A DNA stretch of 64,000 nucleotides from Bacteroidales bacterium (GTDB lineage: Bacteria > Bacteroidota > Bacteroidia > Bacteroidales > F082), in contig JAFRRE010000159.1 of the NCBI GenBank assembly GCA_017428285.1, positions 3,121 to 67,120 on the forward strand, read 5' to 3'. Below, piece after piece: positions 18,446 through 26,600 of this stretch. Positions within the stretch are counted from its first letter, which is position 1, and every line of letters starts with the position of its first letter. The notes below the pieces were generated by a model. That model was not told the DNA's origin and searched no databases. It saw only the letters and a program-made list of their open reading frames with translations. The position numbers and the translations under genes were made by a program.

Positions 18446-19197
18446 AAGCACTGATTATTGAAGACGAAGTCATGGCTGCGAAGACGCTGAAGAAGCTTCT
18501 TCTGGAAGTCAGCCCAGGTATTGAAATCGTTGGCATGCTTGAATCCATCGAAGACAGCGTTGAATGGATTGCCAACCATCCCATGCCCGACCTGATGTTT
18601 ATGGATATTCATCTGGCCGACGGCTCATCGTTTGCCATTTTTGATCGTGTTACCATCACATGTCCGGTCATTTTCACCACGGCATACGATGAATATGCAC
18701 TCAAGGCTTTTGAGGTGAACAGCATCGACTATCTGATGAAGCCCATCAGTAAAGATGCATTGGAGCGTGCCATGAACAAATATCATTCGCTGGTGGAGAA
18801 AAGCGTTGATACCAACCAACTCAGCATGCTCCTGAGCCAGTTGGGAGAGAAGAAAAAATACAGAAACTTTTTCCTGCTTCCCGAGCGTGACAAGTTTATT
18901 CCATTGCCGGTTAGCAATATAGTCTACATTTATATTGATGCTAAGACGCTGAAGATCATCACAACGGATGGGAAGACATTCTATATGAACCACACCTTAG
19001 ACGATGTGATGAGCGAACTCGATCCGCATGAGTTCTTCCGCGCCAACCGTCAGTTTGTCGTTGCCCGCAGTTCCATCAAGGATGTGTCGGTTTGGTTTGG
19101 CAACAAGTTGGCCATCAACCTTTTCGTTGAAACGCCCGAGAAGATCATTGTGAGCAAGGCGCGTGTGGCTGAATTCAAAGTTTGGTTTACTAAATAA
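18442..19197 (+). CDS. LytTR-family response regulator
   Basis: A 251-residue protein. The receiver domain (residues 1-120) has acidic residues at E7-D8, a phosphorylation site at Asp55 (LMFMDIHLADG) and the conserved Lys in YLMKPIS. The LytTR DNA-binding domain (about 145-250) includes KFIPLPVSNIVYIYID and FFRANRQFVVARSSI. It is the partner of the LytS-type kinase just upstream (ATGA overlap). LytTR proteins bind direct repeats upstream of targets; I did not find an unmistakable pair in front of 12605. Confidence 0.93.
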   Translation: MKALIIEDEVMAAKTLKKLLLEVSPGIEIVGMLESIEDSVEWIANHPMPDLMFMDIHLADGSSFAIFDRVTITCPVIFTTAYDEYALKAFEVNSIDYLMKPISKDALERAMNKYHSLVEKSVDTNQLSMLLSQLGEKKKYRNFFLLPERDKFIPLPVSNIVYIYIDAKTLKIITTDGKTFYMNHTLDDVMSELDPHEFFRANRQFVVARSSIKDVSVWFGNKLAINLFVETPEKIIVSKARVAEFKVWFTK

Positions 19198-19252
19198 GTA
19201 TTTGATTTATAATTACTTATAGTAATCATTAAATTTTTTCCATAAAAAAGCA

Positions 19253-19282
19253 TTGTGGGAACGAAAAAAGGTTGTACTTTTG
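19253..19282 (+). promoter_or_regulatory. Promoter of tRNA-Lys
   Basis: TTG (19253-19255), 19 nt, then TACTTTTG (19275-19282): a precise match to the Bacteroidota vegetative promoter. The tRNA begins 39 nt after the -7 box. Confidence 0.75.
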
Positions 19283-19320
19283 CACCCACAAACCGAGAGG
19301 TTCAACGTAGTTAAAACGAT

Positions 19321-19393
19321 GCTTCCGTAGCTCAGTTGGTAGAGCACCTGACTCTTAATCAGGGTGTCCAGGGTTCGACCCCCTGCGGGAGTA
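19321..19393 (+). tRNA. tRNA-Lys (anticodon CTT)
   Basis: A 73-nt cloverleaf can be folded by eye. The acceptor stem is GCTTCCG with CGGGAGT (two wobble pairs), the D-arm GCTC-AGTTGGTA-GAGC, and the anticodon stem CCTGA/TCAGG with loop CTCTTAA giving anticodon CTT. The T-arm is CAGGG-TTCGACC-CCCTG and the discriminator is A. CCA is not encoded. It reads AAG (and is therefore tRNA-Lys). Confidence 0.95.
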
Positions 19394-19400
19394 CAGAAAA

Positions 19401-19431
19401 GCCGCTGATTTCAGTGGCTTTCGTTGTTTTT
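19401..19431 (+). terminator. Terminator of tRNA-Lys
   Basis: GCCGCTGA (19401-19408) pairs with TCAGTGGC (19411-19418) and is followed by TTTCGTTGTTTTT. It begins 7 nt after the tRNA. Confidence 0.75.
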
Positions 19432-19471
19432 ATACCCCCGCAGGGAGTATAAACTGTGAGCAAAATATCCA

Positions 19472-20464
19472 TTAATCCACAACAAGCTTTGCAAATCCAT
19501 CCGTCGCGAAGGTTTCCAATGCGTTCTGCTCGTTGACATAGATGTAGTACGCTTCCACACCGTCCATGCTTTCGATGAGCGGCAGCGACTTCTCCAAGCC
19601 CATCACCATGCAGATGGAGGCTAAAGCATCGGCCCAAACGGAACTTTCGGCCAATACGGTCACGCTGAGCACATTGTGTTCAACGGGATAGCCAGTCTTC
19701 GGGTCGATGCAGTGGGAATAGCGTTTGCCATTGCGCTCCACATATTTGCGGGTACTGCCCGAGGTGACCAAGCCCTTGTCGCGCAAGGCGATGCGGGTGT
19801 GCACCACTTGTTCCGAATCCCAATTGTCGGCAGGCTTCTCGATACCTACAATCCACGGCTGTCCATTGGGCTTTTCGCCACGAGCCATGATTTCACCTCC
19901 AGTGTCAACCAAATAGTTCTTGATGCCTCGGCTGTCTAAAAAGGAAGCAATCAAGTCGGAGGTGTAACCTTGTGCAATAGCATTGAAATCCAAGGTCATG
20001 GCGGGATTTGCCTTGACGACTTTTCCCTCTTCGATGCGGATGTTTCGATAATCGACCAATTGCTTTAGGCTGTCGATGAGTTGAGACGTGATGGTGTCTC
20101 CATGTTTGTAGCTAAAGCCCCAAGCGGCCACGATGGGCGAGATGGTTGGGTCGAAGTAACCGTCGGAAAGGCTTGCGGCTTCTTGGGCAATGCGGAAATT
20201 GTCAACAAAGATGGAATCAAGTTTGACTTCTTCATTGCGATTGACTTTCGAGATGACGGACATGTCGACCCAAAGGTTGACCGACACATCCACGGCATGA
20301 AAGATAGAGTCGATTTCCTGCTGGAAGTTGCGGCCTTGCTCATCGAAATAGGTGATGGCATAGTAAGAGCCTTGTGCTTCGCCCTGAAGCACCATCTTTT
20401 GCGGTACTCGGTTACAGGAGGCGAGTAAGGCCAAAAATCCGATGAGAAAAGCTATTCTATTCAT
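19472..20464 (-). CDS. apbE: FAD:protein FMN transferase (ApbE), lipoprotein
   Basis: A 330-residue protein from ATG 20464, chosen because it gives a signal peptide with lipobox LLASC (Cys at about 17); the frame is open upstream but without a signal. ApbE landmarks are GYFDPTISP, DFNAIAQGYTSDLIA, NYLVDTGGEI and DKGLVTSGSTRKYV, plus the C-terminal metal-binding and flavin region (SVWADALASICMVMG). It covalently attaches FMN to Thr/Ser of respiratory subunits such as NqrB/NqrC and RnfG/RnfD on the periplasmic side. None of these targets is in the window. It is the last gene of the ftsB-DUF5686-apbE unit, 2 nt after the DUF5686 stop. Confidence 0.95.
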   Translation of the reverse strand: MNRIAFLIGFLALLASCNRVPQKMVLQGEAQGSYYAITYFDEQGRNFQQEIDSIFHAVDVSVNLWVDMSVISKVNRNEEVKLDSIFVDNFRIAQEAASLSDGYFDPTISPIVAAWGFSYKHGDTITSQLIDSLKQLVDYRNIRIEEGKVVKANPAMTLDFNAIAQGYTSDLIASFLDSRGIKNYLVDTGGEIMARGEKPNGQPWIVGIEKPADNWDSEQVVHTRIALRDKGLVTSGSTRKYVERNGKRYSHCIDPKTGYPVEHNVLSVTVLAESSVWADALASICMVMGLEKSLPLIESMDGVEAYYIYVNEQNALETFATDGFAKLVVD

Positions 20465-20466
20465 AA

Positions 20467-22932
20467 TTAAAAGTCTATAATTGCGCTCCATTTCCAAGCG
20501 AAGTTGTCCCACAGGTTGGGCAGGCTATAGGGGCCGTAACGATAGAACACACCTGCGCCGACTTTTGTCAGGGGCGTGGTCATTAGCCCGTCGATGACGA
20601 TGCCACTCTCGAAGTAGCCCTTTTCCATTGTTTTGAAGTTCTTGTCAGGGTAAGCCTCGGCGCGTTTCATGTCGCCCCAGCCGATATTCGTGATAATGGA
20701 AAGTTCGGGATTAAACCACTCGGAATTCGTTTTCCAAAGCATGCCGCTGAAGTTATGGCTAAGATAAAGGGCAGCGAAGCGGTCGCAGAAGAATTCATCC
20801 AATCGCATGGTGCTGAAGCTGCCTGGTGAATATAGCCCGAAGCGTTCGTAGGTGCCTAAGATGTTGAAAGTCTCCATAACGGGACACGACTCAGTGGCAT
20901 ATCCGGCTTGCACGAGAACCTTGGCGACTCCAAGATAGGGCGTGTAGAAGTTCTTTGAGGCTTCAAACTTGAAGCGATCGTATTCATATTCGCTGCCGAA
21001 TATGTTGGGGAAAGCATGTTGGTATGACACCCATACAATGGGATAAAGCGTGCCTAAGGAACGGATGCCCTGTGGTGTGCTGAGGAATTTTTCCTTATAG
21101 GCAAACCTGAGTTTGAGTTCTGCAACGGTGAAGCGTCCTTCCGTTAGCGAGTCGGTAGGGACATGATAGAACTGCTGGTTGTAGTGTTTATGGCTTGTGC
21201 TAAGGTTGAGATAAGCCTTGAAATGTTGTGCGAAGCGGGTCGAGAAGGTGAGGTTGAAGCGGTTTCTCCGCGTGCGGATGTTCTCGTAGAAGGTATATTT
21301 GTAGTTTGAAGTGGAAAGCTCGGAGTTGGTTTCTTTCTCAAGCATGCCACCAAATTCGCCCATGGGTTCCGACATGCGGCTGTATTGCAAAGCAAGTTCC
21401 ATCTGTCGCTGTCGATTGAGATTTAGCTTCAGTCCTCCACTATAGTCCCATGCTTTGAGGCGAGTCCAATAGCCGAACGAACCGTTGAGACAGAACCATC
21501 GCGAAAGTCTGTCGTTGGTGCGGCCTCCCAAACCGAAATACCATCCTCTATTCGATGAAATTCTGACAATCTTGCCAAGGTCAAGGTTGATGCACCCGAT
21601 AGGAAGGGCTGCCTCATTCATCAGTTTGTCGGTTAGGCCAAGGACACGGTCGAAGAGGTCGGTGCCTCGGGTGAGGGAGTCAACGAGGATGTAGGTGGCT
21701 TTCACCCGTTCTGTCAACGAGTCGATGCGATGTTTGTCCCAAAAGGTCTCATCGCGGAAAGCGGCGTCGGGGTCTACCTTGATTTCGATGTCGGAGAACT
21801 GTCGTTTGTTGATGTCGGGATTGATTTCGATGTCGCTCAAGTAGCTTTTGCCAATAGCAGCCATGGGAAAACTAGAGTCATCCATGCTGACTAGCATGCT
21901 TGGAAATATCAGATTGATATTCAGTTGTTTCGGAAACCATTGCCCCTCCACTTTTTGGTACAGCTGTTGTATGTCAGCCTTGAAAATTCCACCTTGTCCA
22001 TCGGGCGCGGCTTTCACGCTTTGCAGCGCCCAGCCGTCGCTGTTGACGGTCATCGTGCCGCGCAGGCCGTCGAAGGTGCTGCCGAGCATCGGGTGGAAGG
22101 AGATTACATAGAGCGAGTCGCCCTGACCGATGGGGTGAACTGATTCCAAGGTGAAGAAATAGCGTGTTTTGCTGCCTCGGCTGATGGGGTTGACATATTC
22201 GGTGCCCGTGATGTTGACGGTTTCCTCATAAAAGCTGACGCTTTGCATGCTGTTCACCAGATACATGAAAGTGGGCTCTTTCATACCTGCCACTTTGGTG
22301 CCAAGCACATGTTGCAGTTTGCGGTCGGGCGACATGAACAGCACCTCCGAAGCGGTCTCCATCACCATCAAGTCGCTCTTTTTCATGATGCTGTCGAAGA
22401 AGTGCAAGTCGGTCATTTCCATGGCGGTGTCGTTGGCTAAGGCTTGACCGAAGCTGCTGCTGTCCACAGTAATGACCATCTTGTCGTAGATGTTGTAACG
22501 ATAGGATTCGAGCGAGTTGGGATTGTTGGCCTTGCGGTGTGCCATCAGGCTGTCGATGATGCGATGGGCGGGGTTTTCGACAGCTTCTATGGTGACTTCG
22601 CCTAATTCAAAGGTCATGGGTGCCAAGGCGACGTTGCACTTCTTTTGGTTAGGTTGTAGCGTGATTTCTTTGGGCTCGTAGCCGATGGAAGAGAATTTTA
22701 CCTTCTGAATGGGCTCGTTGGCAGTGATGGTGTATCTGCCGTCGATGTCGCTGATGACACCTTGCTGCCCTTCGTTGATGACCACGTTGACAAAAGCCAA
22801 GGGTTGGCGGTTGCGCTCATCGGTGATTTTGCCACTTAGGGTATGCGTCTGTCCATAAAGAATATTGGCAGAAAGAGTAAAGAAAACGAGGAATAGAAAC
22901 GGGAAGACCTTTATGCGCAAAGAGGGCTTCAT
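20467..22932 (-). CDS. DUF5686 outer-membrane protein with CarboxypepD_reg-like domain
   Basis: An 821-residue protein. The signal peptide covers about residues 1-28. A carboxypeptidase regulatory-like beta-sandwich follows (about 29-110, TLSGKITDERNRQPLAF to SIGYEPKEITL). A DUF5686 region then runs to the end, with many amphipathic beta-strands suggesting an outer-membrane barrel of the Omp85/ShlB-like type. Function is unknown; the family is found across Bacteroidota. Its start codon overlaps the FtsB stop by 4 nt, and ApbE follows closely, so the three are co-transcribed. Confidence 0.88.
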   Translation of the reverse strand: MKPSLRIKVFPFLFLVFFTLSANILYGQTHTLSGKITDERNRQPLAFVNVVINEGQQGVISDIDGRYTITANEPIQKVKFSSIGYEPKEITLQPNQKKCNVALAPMTFELGEVTIEAVENPAHRIIDSLMAHRKANNPNSLESYRYNIYDKMVITVDSSSFGQALANDTAMEMTDLHFFDSIMKKSDLMVMETASEVLFMSPDRKLQHVLGTKVAGMKEPTFMYLVNSMQSVSFYEETVNITGTEYVNPISRGSKTRYFFTLESVHPIGQGDSLYVISFHPMLGSTFDGLRGTMTVNSDGWALQSVKAAPDGQGGIFKADIQQLYQKVEGQWFPKQLNINLIFPSMLVSMDDSSFPMAAIGKSYLSDIEINPDINKRQFSDIEIKVDPDAAFRDETFWDKHRIDSLTERVKATYILVDSLTRGTDLFDRVLGLTDKLMNEAALPIGCINLDLGKIVRISSNRGWYFGLGGRTNDRLSRWFCLNGSFGYWTRLKAWDYSGGLKLNLNRQRQMELALQYSRMSEPMGEFGGMLEKETNSELSTSNYKYTFYENIRTRRNRFNLTFSTRFAQHFKAYLNLSTSHKHYNQQFYHVPTDSLTEGRFTVAELKLRFAYKEKFLSTPQGIRSLGTLYPIVWVSYQHAFPNIFGSEYEYDRFKFEASKNFYTPYLGVAKVLVQAGYATESCPVMETFNILGTYERFGLYSPGSFSTMRLDEFFCDRFAALYLSHNFSGMLWKTNSEWFNPELSIITNIGWGDMKRAEAYPDKNFKTMEKGYFESGIVIDGLMTTPLTKVGAGVFYRYGPYSLPNLWDNFAWKWSAIIDF

Positions 22933-23225
22933 TCTTGTGTCTCGGTTAGATAGATGATCTCGTTGTCACGCTTCATCAGATATTGTTCGCGGGCAACTTT
23001 CTCCATAGTGGCCGTGTCGTTTTGCAGGTCGTTGAGATACTGTTTGCTTTCCGGCACCAGTTTTTCGTAGTATTCGATTTGCTGTTTCTTGTCTTTCACC
23101 GATTTCGAGAGCCTGATTTGTTCGAAAAGGTTGAACTGGTCGATGAAGAGTATGACAATGAGAAACAGCAATGTGGCGTACACATAGCGGTTGTTGAGTT
23201 TGCGTAAGATCTCCCTGAATGACAT
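22929..23225 (-). CDS. ftsB: FtsB/DivIC-family septum formation protein
   Basis: A 98-residue protein. A short cytoplasmic part (FREILRKLNN), one membrane helix (about residues 16-33, ATLLFLIVILFI), a coiled coil (about 38-75) and a terminal motif MEKVAREQYLMKRDNEIIY are typical of FtsB/DivIC. These proteins join FtsL and FtsQ in the divisome. Promoter-like CAAAGGTA (minus-strand TACCTTTG) at 23266-23273 lies 40 nt upstream. Confidence 0.9.
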   Translation of the reverse strand: MSFREILRKLNNRYVYATLLFLIVILFIDQFNLFEQIRLSKSVKDKKQQIEYYEKLVPESKQYLNDLQNDTATMEKVAREQYLMKRDNEIIYLTETQE

Positions 23226-23265
23226 AAGGACTAGGATGTTGTGCTTGCCAAAATATTTCAGACCG

Positions 23266-23314
23266 CAAAGGTAATATATTTCGATGAACTCAACGACCTT
23301 TTTTCTTATTTTTG
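23266..23314. promoter_or_regulatory. Divergent promoter region between ftsB and ridA
   Basis: The minus strand has TACCTTTG at 23273-23266 for the ftsB unit, and the plus strand has TATTTTTG at 23307-23314 for ridA. Both match the TAnnTTTG -7 box. The -33 TTG elements are poor (17-nt spacing for ftsB, none clear for ridA). Confidence 0.55.
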
Positions 23315-23365
23315 CGCTCAGAAATCCAATAAATTTATCAACAATACATTGAAAATTCAGTAATC

Positions 23366-23740
23366 ATGAAAAAAGTTATTGCAACAACAAAGGCTCCCGG
23401 AGCCATCGGTCCTTATTCTCAAGCCATTGAAGCCAACGGAATGGTGTTCATTTCGGGCCAACTTCCCATCAATCCCGCCACGGGTGAGATGCCTGAAGGC
23501 GTCACTGCTCAGACCGAACAGAGCCTGAAAAACCTTGAAGCCATCCTCAACGAGGCAGGCTGCACCTTCGAAAATGTGGTAAAGTCGACTTGTTATCTTG
23601 CTGATATGAGCTATTTTGGCGAGATGAATGCCGTTTATGGCAAGTATTTCAAGGGCGACTATCCTGCCCGTGCCGCTTTTGCCGTAAAGGAACTGCCCAA
23701 GAAGGCTTTGGTCGAAATCGAAATGATTGCCGCAAAATGA
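23366..23740 (+). CDS. ridA: RidA-family enamine/imine deaminase
   Basis: A 124-residue protein of standard length with the YjgF/RidA motifs PGAIGPYSQA, VFISGQLPINP, KSTCYLADM and YPARAAFAVKELPKKALVEIE. The conserved Arg in PARAAF binds the carboxylate of the enamine substrate. It hydrolyses reactive 2-aminoacrylate-type enamines made by PLP enzymes. Its stop overlaps the next ATG by 4 nt, so it is coupled to the 2-hydroxyacid dehydrogenase, which could use related 2-oxoacids. Confidence 0.96.
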   Translation: MKKVIATTKAPGAIGPYSQAIEANGMVFISGQLPINPATGEMPEGVTAQTEQSLKNLEAILNEAGCTFENVVKSTCYLADMSYFGEMNAVYGKYFKGDYPARAAFAVKELPKKALVEIEMIAAK

Positions 23741-24663
23741 AAATTGTCTTTTTGGAGCCGTTAGGCTTAAAAGTCAGCCAAATTGTAGCCGCTTGCGAAG
23801 GTTTGAAAAAGGCGGGTCACGAGGTGGTTGTCTATCCTGACCGCAACGAGAACCTTGGTGAGTTGAAACGCCGTGCCGAGGGTGCTGAAGTCATCATCGA
23901 GAGCAATATCCCTTTGCGCAAGGACTTCCTCGATGCTTGTCCGAATCTGAAGATGCTCTCCATCGCTTTCACGGGCTTGGATCACATCGACATGGAGGAA
24001 TGTCAGCGTCGCGGCATCGTAGTGAAGAATGCGGCAGGTTACAGTACTGAGGCCGTGGCCGAACTAGCCGTCGCTATGATGATTGATGTGTATCGCAAAG
24101 TGCTTGAAAACGATGCGATTACGCGCCAATGCAACCGTAAGGGTGTCATGCCTGGCCGAGAAATCGGAGGCAAGACCTTGGGCATCATCGGTATGGGCAA
24201 CATTGGTCAACGTGTGGCCAAGTTGGCGAATGCCTTTGGCTGCAAGGTATTGGCTTGGAACCGCACCCCAAAACAAATCGAAGGTGTGACCTTTGTGGAT
24301 AAAGAGACCTTGTTGAAAGAGTCTGACATTGTCACCTTGCACATTGCCTTGAATGCCGAGACTCGGGATTTCATCACAGAGAAGGATTTTGCTTTGATGA
24401 AGCTAAGCTCCATATTAATTAATACGGCACGTGGCCCCGTGGTGAATGAACAAGCTTTAGCCAATGCCTTGAAACAAGGCAAGATTGCTGGTGCAGCCAC
24501 AGATGTCTATGGCACGGAACCGCCTCTGAAGCCCGAGAATCCGCTATTCGATGCGCCTAATCTCGTTATGTTGCCACACATTGGTTTCGCCACCGAAGAG
24601 GCTTTTGTCCTTCGGTTGGGGATTGTGGTGGACAATGTGATGAGGTGGATAAACGAAGAATGA
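23737..24663 (+). CDS. D-2-hydroxyacid dehydrogenase (NAD-dependent)
   Basis: A 308-residue protein. It has the split catalytic domain of the family, a Rossmann motif GIIGMGNIGQRVA (about residues 148-160), catalytic Arg in NTARGPVV, Glu in YGTEPPL and His in MLPHIGFAT. This covers phosphoglycerate, glycerate and hydroxypyruvate reductase relatives. The short length without an ACT domain argues against SerA of the long type. Substrate not determinable. The last codons (N-E-E-stop) are part of a perfect palindrome shared with the convergent SPOR gene. Confidence 0.9.
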   Translation: MKIVFLEPLGLKVSQIVAACEGLKKAGHEVVVYPDRNENLGELKRRAEGAEVIIESNIPLRKDFLDACPNLKMLSIAFTGLDHIDMEECQRRGIVVKNAAGYSTEAVAELAVAMMIDVYRKVLENDAITRQCNRKGVMPGREIGGKTLGIIGMGNIGQRVAKLANAFGCKVLAWNRTPKQIEGVTFVDKETLLKESDIVTLHIALNAETRDFITEKDFALMKLSSILINTARGPVVNEQALANALKQGKIAGAATDVYGTEPPLKPENPLFDAPNLVMLPHIGFATEEAFVLRLGIVVDNVMRWINEE

Positions 24664-24688
24664 CGCAAATTTGCGTCATTCTTCGTTT
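24651..24688. terminator. 38-nt perfect palindrome serving two convergent genes
   Basis: The sequence reads identically on both strands (centre AAATTT at 24667-24672; flanks AAACGAAGAATGACG / CGTCATTCTTCGTTT). It contains the stop codons of the dehydrogenase (24661-24663) and of the SPOR gene (24676-24678), with T-rich flanks on both sides. It is a bidirectional terminator embedded in both coding ends. Confidence 0.9.
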
Positions 24689-25098
24689 TTATAAAGGCTA
24701 ACTTTTGGTCGATAAATCTTGTCAGCTGTAACGAATGCCTCCTTGAATTTCGGTTTGATTTGGCGCAGACATTTCTCGGCTTCCACACGGTTGCGGAAAT
24801 CGCCCGCACGCAGGAGGAAATGGGGCTCTACGTAAGTCAAATAGATTGGGATGTCGGGGAAGGCCCGCTCAAAACGGCTTTTTACGGCTTTGGCGTGATT
24901 CAAGGCTTCGTTACCGATTTCACTGAAAATATGGATGCGGTAGCCGCTGAACGAGCTGTCGACTTTGTAAAGCGAACGTTGTTTTGCAATAAGGCTTTCG
25001 ATGCGGCTGTCTTGGTCAACATGCAATGAACCATGGCTTTGAGCGAAGGTCAGGGTTGCCCAAGCAACAAGTATGGAAAGGCAGAGGATGCGCTTCAT
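24676..25098 (-). CDS. SPOR-domain protein, exported
   Basis: A 140-residue protein. The signal peptide covers residues 1-19 (ending TFAQ). A single SPOR-like domain (about 52-128) is recognised from Y-R-I-H-I-F-S, an AKAVKSRFERAFP helix and the FLLRAGDFRNRVEAEKCL segment. SPOR domains bind denuded glycan strands of septal peptidoglycan, so a periplasmic septum- or wall-related role is inferred. It is convergent with the dehydrogenase and divergent from ruvB (91-nt gap). Confidence 0.85.
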   Translation of the reverse strand: MKRILCLSILVAWATLTFAQSHGSLHVDQDSRIESLIAKQRSLYKVDSSFSGYRIHIFSEIGNEALNHAKAVKSRFERAFPDIPIYLTYVEPHFLLRAGDFRNRVEAEKCLRQIKPKFKEAFVTADKIYRPKVSLYKNEE

Positions 25099-25164
25099 AA
25101 TGGAATCATTTTAGGCTGCAAAGATACATTTTTTTGAGAATATCCCAATTTTCGGCGAAAGTTG

Positions 25165-25172
25165 TATCTTTG
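25165..25172 (+). promoter_or_regulatory. -7 box (TATCTTTG) of ruvB
   Basis: It matches TAnnTTTG and lies 17 nt before the chosen ATG at 25190, implying a very short leader. No TTG is found at 19-21 nt spacing. Confidence 0.5.
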
Positions 25173-25189
25173 TGGCGCAAAACAAACGC

Positions 25190-26220
25190 ATGAATAGTAA
25201 TCTTGACGCGAATGCCTCTCATTTGTCGAAGGCTGAGAAGGACCTCGAAAACGCCCTGCGTCCCGATATGTTTGAAAGCTTTGCGGGACAGAAGCAGGTG
25301 GTTGACAACTTGCGCGTTTTCGTGAAGGCCGCCGCCCAGCGTGGCGAAGCCCTCGACCATACATTGCTGTATGGCATCCGGGTCTGGGCAAGACCACTTT
25401 GTCGTATATCATTGCTCATGAGTTGGGTGTCGGCATGAAGATGACCTCGGGTCCCGTGCTCGACAAGCCAGGTAACCTTGCGGGTTTGCTCACTAGCCTT
25501 GAGCCTAACGATGTACTGTTCATCGATGAGATTCACCGCCTTAGTCCTGTGGTGGAAGAATATCTCTATTCCGCCATGGAGGACTTCCGCATCGACATCA
25601 TGATTGAGACAGGTCCCAGCGCGCGCAGCATTCAAATCACGCTGAATCCATTTACCTTGATAGGTGCCACAACTCGCAGTGGCATGCTGACGGCCCCCTT
25701 GCGTGAGCGTTTTGGCATCAAGCAGCGTTTGGAATATTATGACGCGAAGACCTTGTCGATGATTGTGAAGCGCTCGGCAGGTATCCTGCGTGTGCCTATC
25801 GACGACACGGCAGCTTTTGAGATTGCGCGCCGCAGCCGAGGCACACCGCGTATCGCCAACATGTTGCTGCGCCGTGTGCGCGACTTTGCCCAAATCCAAG
25901 GCGACGGCACCATCACATTGGATATCGCAAAAATCGGCCTGAAAGCCCTCAATGTCGACGAGCATGGCCTCGACGACATGGACAACAGGATTCTCACCAC
26001 CATCATCGACAAGTTCAAGGGTGGGCCAGTCGGTGTGAATACCATTGCCACGGCAGTGGGTGAGGACCCCGGCACCATCGAAGAGGTCTGCGAGCCGTTC
26101 CTCATCCAGGAAGGTTTCATCATGCGCACACCCCGCGGCCGCGAATGCACCGATTTGGCTTATAAGCATTTGGGGAAAACTCGGATTAAGCCTACTGGAG
26201 AGATGACGTTGTTTGAGTAG
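25190..26220 (+). pseudogene. ruvB: RuvB Holliday-junction helicase, frameshifted in the P-loop
   Basis: Residues 1-62 are in one frame (M-N-S-N-L-D... to ALDHTLLYG) and the remaining ~280 residues are in another. The switch is at 25376-25377, where two bases stand in place of a codon, within the Walker A motif expected as GPPGLGKTT; downstream CCGGGTCTGGGCAAGACC restores PGLGKT. All other RuvB landmarks are intact: [28 protein letters not shown] (Walker B), [18 protein letters not shown] (sensor/Arg finger region) and a winged-helix C-terminus ending MTLFE. Corrected length is about 343 residues, as normal. RuvB drives branch migration with RuvA. A one-base deletion, either a sequencing error or a recent mutation, explains the break; the ATG at 25399 is not a real start. 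Confidence 0.9.
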
Positions 26221-26293
26221 TTTGTCAATTCAATTCCTCTTGCAAAAACCCATAAATATAATCGGAGCTTAGGAGTTTTTTCTTGTATTGTTA

Positions 26294-26322
26294 TTGGGAA
26301 TCAAAAATAATACCTATCTTTG
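26294..26322 (+). promoter_or_regulatory. Promoter of the DUF4160/DUF2442 pair
   Basis: TTG (26294-26296), 18 nt, TATCTTTG (26315-26322), ending 23 nt before the ATG at 26346. Confidence 0.65.
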
Positions 26323-26345
26323 CGGTATAATTAAACAAACTGATT

Positions 26346-26600
26346 ATGCCAGAATTATTTAGACAGTACGGTTTTATTTTTATGTTCTTTTCCCATGAAC
26401 ATGAGCCTATCCATGTGCATGTGAGAGGCCATAACGGAGATGCCAAATTTGTTTGGGATGGGGAAGGCTTCGTTTTGGAGAGTTCAAATAACATCAAAGC
26501 TAATGACTTGAAACGTATTGAACGCGCCATCCACGAGAACGCTGACATCATTATCAATCGTTGGTATGAAATCTTTAAACCAGAAGATGATGAAGATTAA
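26346..26600 (+). CDS. DUF4160 protein, candidate toxin of a two-gene module
   Basis: An 84-residue protein with the DUF4160 pattern: an N-terminal I-F-M-F-F-S-H-E-H-E-P-I-H-V-H-V core with several His residues, then GDAKFVWDGEG and a C-terminal helix ending in an acidic tail (PEDDED). Genes of this family are typically found beside DUF2442 genes; the pair is suspected to act as a toxin-antitoxin-like module, which is inference here. It overlaps the downstream gene by 14 nt, consistent with translational coupling. The region is AT-richer than neighbouring ruvB and leuS. Confidence 0.85.
   Translation: MPELFRQYGFIFMFFSHEHEPIHVHVRGHNGDAKFVWDGEGFVLESSNNIKANDLKRIERAIHENADIIINRWYEIFKPEDDED

Noticed and set aside
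25399..26220. Separate short RuvB-like gene starting at ATG 25399
   Set aside because: The ATG falls in the middle of the P-loop region, and the missing N-terminal 62 residues are present just upstream in another frame; a single-base deletion is the simpler explanation.
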